Positions 20,137 to 29,567 of a DNA stretch of 64,000 nt are shown piece after piece; position 1 is the stretch's first letter; every line of letters begins with the position of its first letter. A program made the position numbers and the translations under genes. The notes beneath the pieces are model-generated. The model had not been told where the DNA came from and did no database searches. It saw only the letters and a list, made by a program, of their open reading frames with translations. The DNA comes from Azospirillum fermentarium (lineage in GTDB: Bacteria > Pseudomonadota > Alphaproteobacteria > Azospirillales > Azospirillaceae). Where the stretch lies: positions 1,760,001-1,824,000 of the forward strand of contig NZ_JAOQNH010000001.1 in NCBI RefSeq assembly GCF_025961205.1, in the 5' to 3' direction.

Positions 20137-20754
20137 GTGCGTCGATTTATGAAGACTCTTGCCGCCGCCCTGCTGTGCGCCGTCGCCGGTGCGGGTGTGT
20201 CCGCCACCGCGCGTGCGCAGGCCATCGACGTGCCCGCCGCCCTGGCCGACCGCGTGCTGGGCAACCCGGACGCGCCGGTGACCATCATCGACTATTCGTC
20301 GCTGACCTGCCCCCACTGCGCCGAGTTCCACAACACCACCCTGCCGCAGATCAAGAAAGAGTATCTGGACACCGGCAAGGCCAAGCTGATCTTCCGCGAC
20401 TTTCCCTTCGACCAGTGGGCGCTGAAGGCGTCGGCCCTGGCCCGCTGCGCGCCGAAGGAGCGCTATTACCCGCTGCTGGACGTGCTGTTCAAGCAGCAGA
20501 ACGTGTGGAGCCGCGCCGCCGACCCCGCCAAGGCGCTGAAGCAGATCGGTGCGCTGGCCGGCGTGCCCGAAGCGGCGGTTGACGCCTGCTGGGCGTCGAA
20601 GGAGCTGACCGACGGCATCCTGCAGATCCAGATCGACGGCTCGGTCAAGGACAAGGTGGAGGCCACCCCGACCTTCGTCATCAACGGCAAGGAAAAGATC
20701 AGCGGTGCCCAGCCGTTCGCCGCCTTCGCCAAGGCCATCGACGCCGCCAAATAA
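20137..20754 (+). CDS. Periplasmic DsbA-family thiol-disulfide oxidoreductase
   Basis: The 205-residue protein starts at a GTG with GGAGG seven bases upstream and has a signal peptide (about 1-28, ending ARAQA). The active site is CPHC in LTCPHCAEFH, followed by a helical insertion, and the cis-proline loop appears as ATPTFVING. It belongs to the DsbA/ScsC/Com1 group that introduces or shuffles disulfides in exported proteins. An ATG four codons later is an alternative start. It lies 47 bp upstream of smc in a conserved dciA-dsbA-smc order. Confidence 0.92.
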   Translation: MRRFMKTLAAALLCAVAGAGVSATARAQAIDVPAALADRVLGNPDAPVTIIDYSSLTCPHCAEFHNTTLPQIKKEYLDTGKAKLIFRDFPFDQWALKASALARCAPKERYYPLLDVLFKQQNVWSRAADPAKALKQIGALAGVPEAAVDACWASKELTDGILQIQIDGSVKDKVEATPTFVINGKEKISGAQPFAAFAKAIDAAK

Positions 20755-20801
20755 GCATTCTGTAGCCTCGTGTTCATGAGCAGCACTGCGGGAGTCCGGC
20801 G

Positions 20802-23800
20802 GTGATCTTCACCCGTCTGAAGCTGTCGGGCTTCAAATCGTTCGTCGATGGCACCGAACTGGTGATCGAGCCGGGCATGACCGGCATCGTCGGTCCCAAC
20901 GGCTGCGGCAAGTCCAATCTGGTCGAAGCGCTGCGCTGGGTCATGGGGGAAACCTCGGCCAAGCGCATGCGCGGCGGCGACATGGACGACGTGATCTTCG
21001 GCGGCACGTCCAACCGCCCGGCCCGCAATCTGGCGGAGGTGTCGCTGGCCGTGGACAACCGCGGCCGCACCGCCCCCGCCGGCTTCAACGAGGCGGACGA
21101 GCTGGAGATTTCCCGGCGGATCGAGCGCGGCTCCGGCTCCGACTACCGCATCAACGGCAAGCTGGTGCGCGCCCGCGACGTGCAGTTGCTGTTCGCCGAC
21201 AACGCATCGGGCGCGTCGTCCCCCGCCCTGGTCAGCCAGGGGAAGGTGGGACAGATCATCAACGCCAAGCCCCAGGAACGCCGGGTGCTGCTGGAAGAGG
21301 CGGCGGGCATCACCGGTCTGCATTCCCGCCGGCACGAGGCGGAATTGCGCCTGAAGGCGGCGGAAGCCAACCTCGTCCGTCTGGACGATGTGATCGGCGC
21401 CATGGACACCCAGCTCGTCAGCCTGCGCAAGCAGGCCAAACAGGTGGCCCGTTATCACAGCCTGTCCACCCAGATCCGCAAGACCGAAGCGGCGCTGTGG
21501 TATCGCCGCTGGCTGGAAGCCCAGGAGGAGGAGGCCCGCGCCCGCCAGGCCTTCGCCCAGACCGAGGGGCAGGTGCGCACCCTGCTGCTGGCCGTCAAAC
21601 AGCGGGAAACCGAACGGGAAACCGCCGCGGCGGGCCTGCCCCAGCGGCGCCAGGACGAGGCGGCGGCAGCGGCGGCGCTCCAGCGGCTGGTCATCGCCCG
21701 CGAACAGTTGGACGCCGAGGAAAAGCGCGTCACCGAACAGCGCCGCGCGCTCCAGCAGCGGCTGCAGCAGATTGCCGGCGACCTGGGCCGCGAACAGGCG
21801 CTGGCGGCGGATGCCGATCAGGCGCTGGCCCGGCTGGACGCCGAGATGGACCATCTCCGCGCCGAGCAGGACGACGAGGAGATGCTGGAGGAGGCCGCCG
21901 GTGAGGCGCTGGCCCAGGCGCGCGAGGCGGTGGACGAACACGACCGGGCGCTGGCCCGCCTGACCGAGCAGGTGGCCGCCGACGAGGCACGGCGCAACGC
22001 CCTGGTCCGGCAGGTGGCCGATCTGGAAAACCGCGTGGCCGTCCTGACCCGGCGCATCGGCGAGCAACAGACCCAGCGCGCCGTGCTGGAACAGGAGATC
22101 GCCGCCCGCACCGATCTGGCCGAGGCGGACATGGCGGTGGAACTGGCCGAAGGCCGCCTGGACACCGCGCGCGAAGCGGCGGAGGCGGCGGAACGGGCCA
22201 AGGCCGATGCCGATCCCGCCCTGTCGCGGGCGCGCGATGCGGTCCACACGGCGGAGGCTGCCCGCACCAAGCTGAAGGCCGAGGAAAAGGCGCTGGCCGA
22301 CCTGCTGCGGGCCGGTGGCTCCAGCGACCTGTTCCCGCCCTTGATCGACGCGGTGACGGTGGCGCCGGGGTACGAAGGGGCGCTGGCCGCCGCCTTCGGC
22401 GACCCGCTGACCGCCCCGCTGGACGCGGCGGCCCCCATCCATTGGCGGGAATTGCCGCCGCTCGCCGCCGTGGCGCCGCTGCCGGCGGGGGTGGCCCCCT
22501 TGTCGGCGGTGGTGCAGGGGCCGGCGGCGCTGGCCCGCGGGTTGGCGCACATCGGTGTGGTGACGGACGCCGCCGCCGGGGCGGCGCTGGCGCCGTCCCT
22601 GCTGCCGGGGCAGAGCCTGGTCAGCCGCGACGGCGGGGCGTGGCGTTGGGATGGGCTGACGGTGCAGGCCGGCGCCCCCACCGCCGCCGCCATCCGCCTG
22701 CAGCAGCGCAACCGTCTGGCCGAAGTGCGCGAGGAACTGGACGCCGCCGAGGAGGCGGTGGAGGCGGCGCGCGACGCGCTGGATTCCGTGCGTCTGGCGG
22801 CGGAAGAGGCCACCGCCCGCGACCGCCGCGCCCGTGATGCGGTGCGCGAGGCCTTCTCCGCGCTCAATCAGGCCCGCGACCGTTACACCCGTTTGGCCCG
22901 CGAGGCCGATGCCGCCATTACCCGCCTGAACGCGCTGGTGGAGGGGATCGACTCCCTGGCCGGCGACCGGCGGGAGGTGGAAACCCAGCTTTCCGAAGCA
23001 CAGGAGATGCTGGAGGCTCTGCCCGACACCCACGGCGGGCGGGACGAGGTGAACGCGCTGCGCGCCACCCTGGCCGAACGGCGGGTGGAGTTGGCGGCCA
23101 AGCAGAACGCGCTGGACCGGCTGACCCGTGACGCCGCCAGCCGGCGGCAGCGGCTGACGGCGATTGCCGAGGAAAAGAACTCGTGGCTCAACCGCTCCAA
23201 CGGCGCCGGGGGCCGGGTGGAGGAGTTGCGCGAGCGCGCCGCCGCGGCGGAAGAGGAGCTGGAAACCCTGGCCGCCCGCCCGCTGGAAATCCACGAGGAG
23301 CGGCTGGAGCTTCAGGACCGCATCGCCGACGCCGAGCGCGCCCGTGCCGCCGCCGCGGCGGCGCTGGCGGCGGATGAGGAGGTGCTGGCCACCGCCGACG
23401 AGGCGTGGCGCACGGCGGAAGAGGTGCTGGCCGATGCCCGCGAGGCTCGCGCACGGGCCGACGCCGCGGTGCTGGCCGCGCTTCAGGCGATCCGCACCCT
23501 GACCGAACGCATCGCCGAACGGCTGGAATGCACGCCCGACCAGACCCGCACCCTGGCGGAACTGGCCGACGGCGACCCGCTGCCGGACGTGGCGGTGATG
23601 GAACAGAGGCTGGAAAAGCTGAACCGCGACCGCGATGCGCTGGGGCCGGTCAACCTGCGCGCCGAGATCGAGCTGCAGGAGATGGAAGCGCAGGTGGAGT
23701 CCCTGCGCGGCGAGCGCGAGGATCTCATCAGCGCCATCGCCCGCCTGCGCCAGGGCATCGCCAGCCTGAACCGGGAAGCACGGGAGCGGCTGACCGCGGC

Positions 23801-24266
23801 GTTCGACAATGTGAACCTGCAGTTCCAGGAGATGTTCACCCGCCTGTTCGGCGGCGGCAAGGCGCATCTGGAACTGGTGAACGCCGAAGACCCGCTGAAC
23901 GCCGGCCTGGAGATCTACGCCAGCCCGCCGGGCAAGAAGCTGCAGATCCTGTCGCTTTTGTCGGGCGGTGAACAGGCGCTGACGGCGCTGTCGCTGCTGT
24001 TCGCGGTGTTCCGTTCCAACCCCGCGCCCATCTGCGTGCTGGACGAGGTGGACGCGCCGCTGGACGAGGCGAACGTCAACCGTTTCTGCGACCTTGTGGA
24101 CGAGATCGCGCGGGAGGGCCGCACGCGGTTCCTCATCATCACCCACCACCGCCTGACCATGGCCCGCGTTGACCGGCTGTTCGGCGTAACCATGGCCGAA
24201 CGCGGTGTGTCGCAACTGGTCAGCGTGGACCTGGGCCGCGCCGTGGAATTGCGCGGCGCCGCCTGA
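20802..24266 (+). CDS. smc: Chromosome segregation ATPase SMC
   Basis: The 1154-residue protein organises and segregates the chromosome as the core of condensin. Walker A is GPNGCGKSN near the N-terminus; the ABC signature LLSGGEQALTAL and Walker B CVLDEVDAPLDEANV are near the C-terminus. Two long alanine- and glutamate-rich coiled coils flank a hinge around residues 505-640. Translation starts at a GTG after GGGAG. No scpA or scpB gene is adjacent, which is usual. Two perfect hairpins follow its stop codon. Confidence 0.97.
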   Translation: MIFTRLKLSGFKSFVDGTELVIEPGMTGIVGPNGCGKSNLVEALRWVMGETSAKRMRGGDMDDVIFGGTSNRPARNLAEVSLAVDNRGRTAPAGFNEADELEISRRIERGSGSDYRINGKLVRARDVQLLFADNASGASSPALVSQGKVGQIINAKPQERRVLLEEAAGITGLHSRRHEAELRLKAAEANLVRLDDVIGAMDTQLVSLRKQAKQVARYHSLSTQIRKTEAALWYRRWLEAQEEEARARQAFAQTEGQVRTLLLAVKQRETERETAAAGLPQRRQDEAAAAAALQRLVIAREQLDAEEKRVTEQRRALQQRLQQIAGDLGREQALAADADQALARLDAEMDHLRAEQDDEEMLEEAAGEALAQAREAVDEHDRALARLTEQVAADEARRNALVRQVADLENRVAVLTRRIGEQQTQRAVLEQEIAARTDLAEADMAVELAEGRLDTAREAAEAAERAKADADPALSRARDAVHTAEAARTKLKAEEKALADLLRAGGSSDLFPPLIDAVTVAPGYEGALAAAFGDPLTAPLDAAAPIHWRELPPLAAVAPLPAGVAPLSAVVQGPAALARGLAHIGVVTDAAAGAALAPSLLPGQSLVSRDGGAWRWDGLTVQAGAPTAAAIRLQQRNRLAEVREELDAAEEAVEAARDALDSVRLAAEEATARDRRARDAVREAFSALNQARDRYTRLAREADAAITRLNALVEGIDSLAGDRREVETQLSEAQEMLEALPDTHGGRDEVNALRATLAERRVELAAKQNALDRLTRDAASRRQRLTAIAEEKNSWLNRSNGAGGRVEELRERAAAAEEELETLAARPLEIHEERLELQDRIADAERARAAAAAALAADEEVLATADEAWRTAEEVLADAREARARADAAVLAALQAIRTLTERIAERLECTPDQTRTLAELADGDPLPDVAVMEQRLEKLNRDRDALGPVNLRAEIELQEMEAQVESLRGEREDLISAIARLRQGIASLNREARERLTAAFDNVNLQFQEMFTRLFGGGKAHLELVNAEDPLNAGLEIYASPPGKKLQILSLLSGGEQALTALSLLFAVFRSNPAPICVLDEVDAPLDEANVNRFCDLVDEIAREGRTRFLIITHHRLTMARVDRLFGVTMAERGVSQLVSVDLGRAVELRGAA

Positions 24267-24277
24267 CCGGACGGGTT

Positions 24278-24333
24278 CCAAGGGCCGCCGGCCCTTGGCC
24301 GGGGAAGTCCGAAGGGGGCCGGCGGCCCCCTTC
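24278..24333. terminator. Two tandem perfect hairpins between smc and the copper chaperone gene
   Basis: A 9-bp stem (24278-24286 with 24290-24298) and a 10-bp stem (24311-24320 with 24324-24333), each with a three-base loop, lie between convergent genes. They probably act as terminators for both strands, although U-runs are missing. Confidence 0.6.
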
Positions 24334-24345
24334 GTCATGACATCG

Positions 24346-24840
24346 TCACTGGGCCTTGTGCTCCCCGCCGTGCTGGTGCCCCTGGGGCTCCCCGCCGGCC
24401 CCGGCGGCCTCCACCTTCACATCCACGGTGATGGTGCCCGCCTGCTTGAAGGTCAGGGTGAGCGGGAAGCTCGATCCCGCGGCCAGCGGCTTTTCCAGAC
24501 CGAACAGCATGATGTGCAGCCCGCCCGGTTCCAGCTTGGTGGGGGTGCCGGGGACGACGGGGATGTCGTCCACGGGCCGCATCTTCATGACGCCGTTTTC
24601 GTGCAGGTGGGTGTGCAACTCCGCCTTCTTCGCCGCGGGGGTGGCGGCGGACACCAGGGTGTCGGCAGGGCCGGTGGTGCTGAGGCTCAGATAGGCGGCG
24701 GCGGTGGGGGCCGAGGGGGCGGTGGCCCGCGCCCACGGATGGCCGATGTGGACCGGACCCTGGTTGTATTCGTGGGCGAAGACGGGGGCGGACAGGGTGA
24801 CCAGGGCGCCCACCAGGGCGGCACCGACGGTGCGGATCAT
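24346..24840 (-). CDS. Periplasmic copper chaperone of the PCu(A)C family
   Basis: The 164-residue protein has a signal peptide (about 1-23, ending VFAHE). The Cu(I)-binding ligands fit the family pattern: HTHLHENGVMKM and, further on, GGLHIML. The tail is histidine-rich (GHQHGGEH) and could also bind metal. PCu(A)C proteins deliver copper to the CuA site of cytochrome oxidases or take part in copper homeostasis. The ATG at 24840 follows GGAG. It lies downstream of a DUF2946 gene, often a companion in copper regions, with a large hairpin between them. Confidence 0.92.
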   Translation of the reverse strand: MIRTVGAALVGALVTLSAPVFAHEYNQGPVHIGHPWARATAPSAPTAAAYLSLSTTGPADTLVSAATPAAKKAELHTHLHENGVMKMRPVDDIPVVPGTPTKLEPGGLHIMLFGLEKPLAAGSSFPLTLTFKQAGTITVDVKVEAAGAGGEPQGHQHGGEHKAQ

Positions 24841-25035
24841 GGGACGATCTCCGTGTGACAAAATCTCGAAGGGGGTATGCGGGGTGCGGCCTGCCATCCT
24901 TTCCGCTTGCAGATCCGCGTGGGCGGACTCCCGGCGTGGAGGAGGCTTGGTTTGCCCGGCCGGGCCGCGCAGCCGCGGGAGAGCCGGGATCATGGGGGGA
25001 AGACGGACACCCGGCCCCATGACGCAACCCGGACG

Positions 25036-25079
25036 GTGTTCCGGTCCGGCCGCTCTTCCTCAAAAGCGGCCGGGAACAC
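25036..25079 (-). terminator. Long bulged hairpin between the DUF2946 and PCu(A)C genes
   Basis: GTGTTC (25036-25041) pairs with GAACAC (25074-25079), and CCGGCCGCT (25046-25054) with AGCGGCCGG (25065-25073), giving 15 bp with a four-base bulge. It lies just past the DUF2946 stop. It could terminate, or protect the ends of an mRNA. Confidence 0.55.
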
Positions 25080-25119
25080 ACGCACCTGTGACGTCGAAGA
25101 GAAAAACGCGGATGTCCGT

Positions 25120-25539
25120 TCAGGCCACCGGTGGTGCCCGCGCCTGGACGCTGGACAGGAACCAGCCGGCTGCGACGAACGCACCGGGCAGAGCCACGGG
25201 TGTGTGGCGCCCGATGCCGGCGGGCAGGGGTTCGGCGGGTGGGGCCGGCGGCGGCGCCATGCCGGCGACCAGCGGGCACAGCGGACAGGCCATGGCGGAG
25301 ACGGTGCCGCCGTCGGGCTTTTTGGCGCCGTTGCCGTCAACCGCGGCCAGGATCAGCCCCTCGGCGGTGCAGATGGGCACCAACCCGGCCTGGGCCGAGG
25401 CTGCGGGCATCATCAGGGTCCAGGCCATCACCTGACACAGGAACGCCAGCGCCCCGGCCAGAAGGCCGAAGCGGCGAACGCGCTGGGTCATGGGACGGGA
25501 GAACACGGGGGCCGATGCCTTCGCCGGTGTGAAGGACAT
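25120..25539 (-). CDS. DUF2946 family membrane-anchored protein
   Basis: The protein has about 139 residues from the ATG at 25539, or 123 from that at 25491. A hydrophobic segment (FGLLAGALAFLCQVMAWTLM) comes first, then MACPLCPL with the paired cysteines typical of DUF2946, and a proline-rich stretch. The family has no proven function but often lies next to copper-handling genes and TonB receptors. Here it precedes a copper chaperone on the same strand. Neither candidate start has a strong ribosome site, so the N-terminus is uncertain. Confidence 0.72.
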   Translation of the reverse strand: MSFTPAKASAPVFSRPMTQRVRRFGLLAGALAFLCQVMAWTLMMPAASAQAGLVPICTAEGLILAAVDGNGAKKPDGGTVSAMACPLCPLVAGMAPPPAPPAEPLPAGIGRHTPVALPGAFVAAGWFLSSVQARAPPVA

Positions 25540-25576
25540 CAGCCTACCGCAGGTTCGTATGCGCCGCCAAGGGGGT

Positions 25577-28500
25577 TCACAGTTCCGCGGCGGGGCGGGC
25601 CGCCTCTTCGCCCACACGGGCAGGGGCAGGGGCGGGCGCGGGGGCGGACGGGACGGCGGGGGGCGGGGTGACCAGCGGCTCCAGCGCCGGGGCCAGGCTT
25701 TTCAGCAACTGGGCGGGCAGGGCGCTGGTGAAATGGAAATTGTCGGCCTCGGCGCCTTGAACGAAGGCGGTCATGGTGCCGAAGAAGCGGTCGCCGATGT
25801 AGAAGACGAAGGTTGCGGTGCGGGCCACCGCGCGGGATTCCAGCAGCACCCCGCCGGGGCCGAAGCGGTCGAAGCGCTGGTCGCCGGTGCCGGTCTTGCC
25901 GCCCATGGGCAGCGGCTGCCCCTGGGCGTCCTTGAAGCTGCCCCACACCCGGCGCGCGGTGCCGTTCTGCACCACGTCGGTCAGCGCCCGGCGCACGGTG
26001 GCGCAGATCTCCGGCGACAGCACCCGGCGGCTGTCCAGCGGCCCCAGCCCGACCACGGTTTCATAAGGCGTGCCGGCGGCGAAATGCAGCGCGCGCACCC
26101 GCACCGTCGGCACCCGCAGCCCGTCGTTGAGGATGATGCCCATCAACTCGGCCAGGGCGGCGGGGCGGTCGGCGGAACTGCCGATGGCCGTCGCGTACGA
26201 CGGGACCAGGGTTTCGAAAGGATAGCCCAGCTTCTGCCACGCCGCGGTGATGCGGCGGAACGCCTCCTGCTCCATCTCGATGCGGATGCGGGTGTTCTGG
26301 ACGGCGGCCCCCTTCTTGAACAGCCAGCGGTAGCTTTCCTGGCGCGAGTCCGACGACGCGGCCAGCACCTCGGCCCGCGTGGCGGCGGGGTGCTTTTGCA
26401 GATAGGCCGCCACCCACAGTTCCAGCGGGTGCAGGCGGGCGATGTAGCCCAGATCGTTCAGATTGAAGCGTCCGGGGCCGTACTTGCTGTACAGGCCGGC
26501 AAGGTCGCCGTCGCTCAAGGACGCCGCCGGCAGCCGGCTGCGCATGAAGGCGCTGAATTCCGCCACCCCGGCCTCGGGGCGCACGCTGCGGAAGATGGTG
26601 GCCAGCCGGTGCGGCACCGGGCGGGACCGGCTGGCGATGCGGGCCAGCGCATCGTCGGGCGTGCGCTTGCGGTAATCGTTGTAGAAGCGGGTGAGGAACT
26701 CCGTCCCCTCCTTGTCGGCGAACCGCTCCAGATAGGCTTGGCGGGCCGGGTGGCTGGGGTTATGCAGGATCTCGGCGGTGTCGTCGCCGCCGTCGGCCAT
26801 GATGAACTGCACCACGTCGCGCATGAGCCGGATGAAGGGCAGGTTGACGGAGTTCCGCAGCGCCTCCGTCAGCGTCATGATCCGCCCGTTGTCCTGGGGG
26901 TTGAAGTTGACGAAGGTGTGCTGCCCGCCGCCGGTGAAGAAGGTTTCCCACGGGCTGGCGGAATAGCGCCGGTCCATGGCCGCCGCCAGCATGGCCGGCA
27001 GCCCGCGGTCGGGGGCGGTGGTCAGCCATTGCGCCGCCCAGCGGGTCAGGGGGTCGCTGGCCTCGTCCTCCACCTCGGCCAGCAGGGGGCGGGGCAGGTG
27101 GGCGTAGCGCCCATGCAGTTCGCTGACGATCTCCAGATAGGTGATGAGCGTGCGCAGCTTGGCGGTGGAGCCGAGGTCGAGCTTGGCCCCCTCGTTGATA
27201 TCCAGCGGCTGGTCCAGATTGTCGGCCTGCACCCGCAGCAGGTTGGCGTCGGTGCCGCGCTCGTACAGGGTGAAGCTGTAGATGATCTTCGACAAATCGT
27301 CGCCGCGGACGTTCAGCAGCCGCTCGCCGGTCAGGCCCAGTTCCTGCGCCACGGCGGGGTCGTTCAGCTTGCCCAGCACCTCCACCACCCGCTGCTGGGC
27401 GCCGTTGTCGAGCGTGGTGTCCACGGTCAGGTCCAGGCGGTCGAGCTGGTAGAGGTTGGTCACCCCCAGCATGGACAGGAGGCGGGCGCGGATGGCGTTG
27501 GGCGCCTTCTGCTCGATGAAGCTGGCGGATTCGGTGGCGGGGATTTCCGGCGTCAGGGCCAGGGGCAGCGCCAAGGCGGCGTCGCGCAGGTCCGGCCCGA
27601 TCACCCCCTCCGCCGCCAGCAGGCGCAGGTGGGAATCGGCCAGCCGGTTCAGCGCCCCCGGATCGGTCATCAGATAGAACGCCGGGCGGCGCTGGGCCAG
27701 CAGCAGGCTCAGGATCTGCTTGTAGGCCAGTGCCTTGACCTTCAGCCCATGGTCATCCGTGGGGGTGGAGGAAAGGGCGGCCATGGCGGCGGCGAAATCG
27801 GTGCCGAACCACGCCCACAGCCCGTCGCCCAGGCCATTGATCTCCCCGAAGCCGGCGCGGGCGGCCAGCGGGGTGGAATTCAGGTAATCCACCAGGATGC
27901 GGCGGCGCGCACCCGTGGTGTCCTCCCCGTCCCGATAGGCGCGGACGCTGGCCGAAATCATCTGGCGCAGCTTTTCCGGCGCGCTGTCGGTCAGCCCGTC
28001 GGGGGAATGGCGGTATTTTTCGATCTGGGTCGCCAGGGTGGACCCGCCCGCCGACCGCACGCCGGGCACGATGTGCTTGAGCGGCTGGGTCAGCACGGCG
28101 GCGGCGAAACGGTCCCATTCCACCGCCGGGTTGGTGCGCGGCTCGTCCGCGTCCAGCAACTCGCGGTTCTCGATGAACAGCAGCGTGTCGGCCACCAGCG
28201 GCGGCACCGAATCGAACCCGTCGAAGGTGCGCGCCGGATAACGGGACGAGAACAGCGCCTCGCCCGTGCGCCCGCGCACCAGCAGCCCGCCGGTGGTCTT
28301 TTCCTCGTACGGGGGAAAACCGCCCAGCGCCACATAGGCGTCCAGAACCGGGCTCAGCACCGCCTGACGCTCGACGGTGTAGAGCCGTTCGCCCGCCGGG
28401 CCGCTGCGGGTCAGGGCCGTCAGCATCTCGGGCAGGAAGGCATAGCCCAGCCGCTCGTCATAGGGGCCGTGGCCGGGGGTGCGGAAATCGGGGTTGGGGC

Positions 28501-28660
28501 CGTCGCGCAGCGAAAAGTCCATGTGCGCGGTCAGCAGCGACAGCAGCCGCGCCTGAAGCCGGGACGTGCGCATCTCCGCCTCGCCCGCATAGGCGAGCAG
28601 CCCCAGCCCGAACAGGAGCGAGACGACGACGACAACCCGCCGCAACCGGCTGAACGCCAT
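25577..28660 (-). CDS. Large class A penicillin-binding protein (transglycosylase/transpeptidase)
   Basis: This 1027-residue protein has one N-terminal membrane anchor (about 9-24). A glycosyltransferase 51 domain spans about 150-300: FIENRELL with the catalytic Glu and AGGSTLATQIEKY match, though the usual EDXXFXXHXG is degenerate. The penicillin-binding motifs are all present: STAK with Ser498, SVN at 604-606 and KTG at 922-924. The gap of over 300 residues between SVN and KTG is much longer than in PBP1a, implying an insertion. The tail is proline- and alanine-rich. It should polymerise and crosslink peptidoglycan; its special role is unknown. Confidence 0.85.
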   Translation of the reverse strand: MAFSRLRRVVVVVSLLFGLGLLAYAGEAEMRTSRLQARLLSLLTAHMDFSLRDGPNPDFRTPGHGPYDERLGYAFLPEMLTALTRSGPAGERLYTVERQAVLSPVLDAYVALGGFPPYEEKTTGGLLVRGRTGEALFSSRYPARTFDGFDSVPPLVADTLLFIENRELLDADEPRTNPAVEWDRFAAAVLTQPLKHIVPGVRSAGGSTLATQIEKYRHSPDGLTDSAPEKLRQMISASVRAYRDGEDTTGARRRILVDYLNSTPLAARAGFGEINGLGDGLWAWFGTDFAAAMAALSSTPTDDHGLKVKALAYKQILSLLLAQRRPAFYLMTDPGALNRLADSHLRLLAAEGVIGPDLRDAALALPLALTPEIPATESASFIEQKAPNAIRARLLSMLGVTNLYQLDRLDLTVDTTLDNGAQQRVVEVLGKLNDPAVAQELGLTGERLLNVRGDDLSKIIYSFTLYERGTDANLLRVQADNLDQPLDINEGAKLDLGSTAKLRTLITYLEIVSELHGRYAHLPRPLLAEVEDEASDPLTRWAAQWLTTAPDRGLPAMLAAAMDRRYSASPWETFFTGGGQHTFVNFNPQDNGRIMTLTEALRNSVNLPFIRLMRDVVQFIMADGGDDTAEILHNPSHPARQAYLERFADKEGTEFLTRFYNDYRKRTPDDALARIASRSRPVPHRLATIFRSVRPEAGVAEFSAFMRSRLPAASLSDGDLAGLYSKYGPGRFNLNDLGYIARLHPLELWVAAYLQKHPAATRAEVLAASSDSRQESYRWLFKKGAAVQNTRIRIEMEQEAFRRITAAWQKLGYPFETLVPSYATAIGSSADRPAALAELMGIILNDGLRVPTVRVRALHFAAGTPYETVVGLGPLDSRRVLSPEICATVRRALTDVVQNGTARRVWGSFKDAQGQPLPMGGKTGTGDQRFDRFGPGGVLLESRAVARTATFVFYIGDRFFGTMTAFVQGAEADNFHFTSALPAQLLKSLAPALEPLVTPPPAVPSAPAPAPAPARVGEEAARPAAEL

Positions 28661-28748
28661 GACCGTTCGCTTCCCCCCTCACGCGCGCTGTGGCTGTCAG
28701 ACCATAGTTTATGGTTCGTTAACAAGAGGTGTAATCACGGCCCCGCGC

Positions 28749-29453
28749 CTACCGTCCGGGCGCGAGCCGGGAGGAGGGGAAGCGGTGGACCCGCCCGCGG
28801 GCGATCAGATGCACCTCGAACACCGGCCCCAGCACGGCGCGGCACGCGGGATCGAACACGTTCAGCCCGCCGGCATAGGCGCCGAAGGCCGGAAGCAGCA
28901 TCCGCTCCGCCCCCACCGCAAAGCAGCGCTCCCGCACCGTGCGGCCCGGCAGGCGCAGGGTGGCGGCGGGGTGCAGGTGGCCCGACACCTCCCCCGACGC
29001 GCCGTCATGGGACTCGTGGCGGAACACCAGCGGGCCGATGCGCTCCTCCGCCACCGCCCGCCCGCCCAGCCCCGCGGGCGGGTCGGGGTCGTGGTTCCCG
29101 GTGATCCACACCCAGTCCACCGCCGCGGTCAGGGCCGCCAGCCGCTGCCGGTCGTCACGGTCCAGCCGGTCCGCCGCGGTGCGGTCGTGGAAGCTGTCGC
29201 CCAGGCACAGCACGCGGGCCGGCTGATGCCGCTGGATGGCCTCGGCCAGCCGGTCCAGCGTGGCGCGGGTGTCATAGGGGGGCAGGAAGCGCCCGCGCCC
29301 GGCAAAGGCCGATCCCTTTTCCAGGTGCAGGTCGGCCACCGCCAGAACCCCGGCATCGGCCCACACCAGCGCCCCGGCCGGATCGGCCAGAAGAGCGGTG
29401 CCGCAAAAGCGCACGGGCGAGGAGTCTGTCGTGGGGGCACTGATTGCTGTCAT
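28749..29453 (-). CDS. pdeM: Ligase-associated DNA damage response endonuclease PdeM
   Basis: The roughly 234-residue calcineurin-like metallophosphoesterase carries its metal boxes: DLHLEKG, GDSFHDR, GNHDP and GHLHP. The DLHLEKG form and the overall length match PdeM, a nuclease usually encoded beside an ATP-dependent DNA ligase, a beta-CASP exonuclease and a DEXH helicase. The helicase partner lies 1.9 kb away at 31312; ligase and exonuclease are not in the window. The start is uncertain between ATGs at 29453 and 29459, neither with a clear ribosome site. Confidence 0.85.
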   Translation of the reverse strand: MTAISAPTTDSSPVRFCGTALLADPAGALVWADAGVLAVADLHLEKGSAFAGRGRFLPPYDTRATLDRLAEAIQRHQPARVLCLGDSFHDRTAADRLDRDDRQRLAALTAAVDWVWITGNHDPDPPAGLGGRAVAEERIGPLVFRHESHDGASGEVSGHLHPAATLRLPGRTVRERCFAVGAERMLLPAFGAYAGGLNVFDPACRAVLGPVFEVHLIARGRVHRFPSSRLAPGR

Positions 29454-29567
29454 AACCATACTGATTGTGTGGCAAACAATTCTGTGGCAGTTGAGTTTCC
29501 CCATGGCACCGCACCCGCGGCGCCATGACCCCGCGATGACATCCATCCGACGTAAGGAGCGTCCCTC

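Noticed and set aside
20466-24338. 1290-codon minus-strand frame opposite smc
   Set aside because: It is antisense to the clearly real smc gene and rich in Gln, Arg and His as expected for a shadow frame in GC-rich DNA.
24841-25119. Cobalamin riboswitch before the copper chaperone gene
   Set aside because: On the minus strand GCCGGGAGTCCGCC resembles a B12 box, but the rest of the aptamer is not recognisable and neither neighbour is a cobalamin gene.
29460-29567. Sigma-54 promoter before the FeSII gene
   Set aside because: TGGCA occurs twice, but no GC lies at the right spacing downstream (no TTGC-type -12 element).
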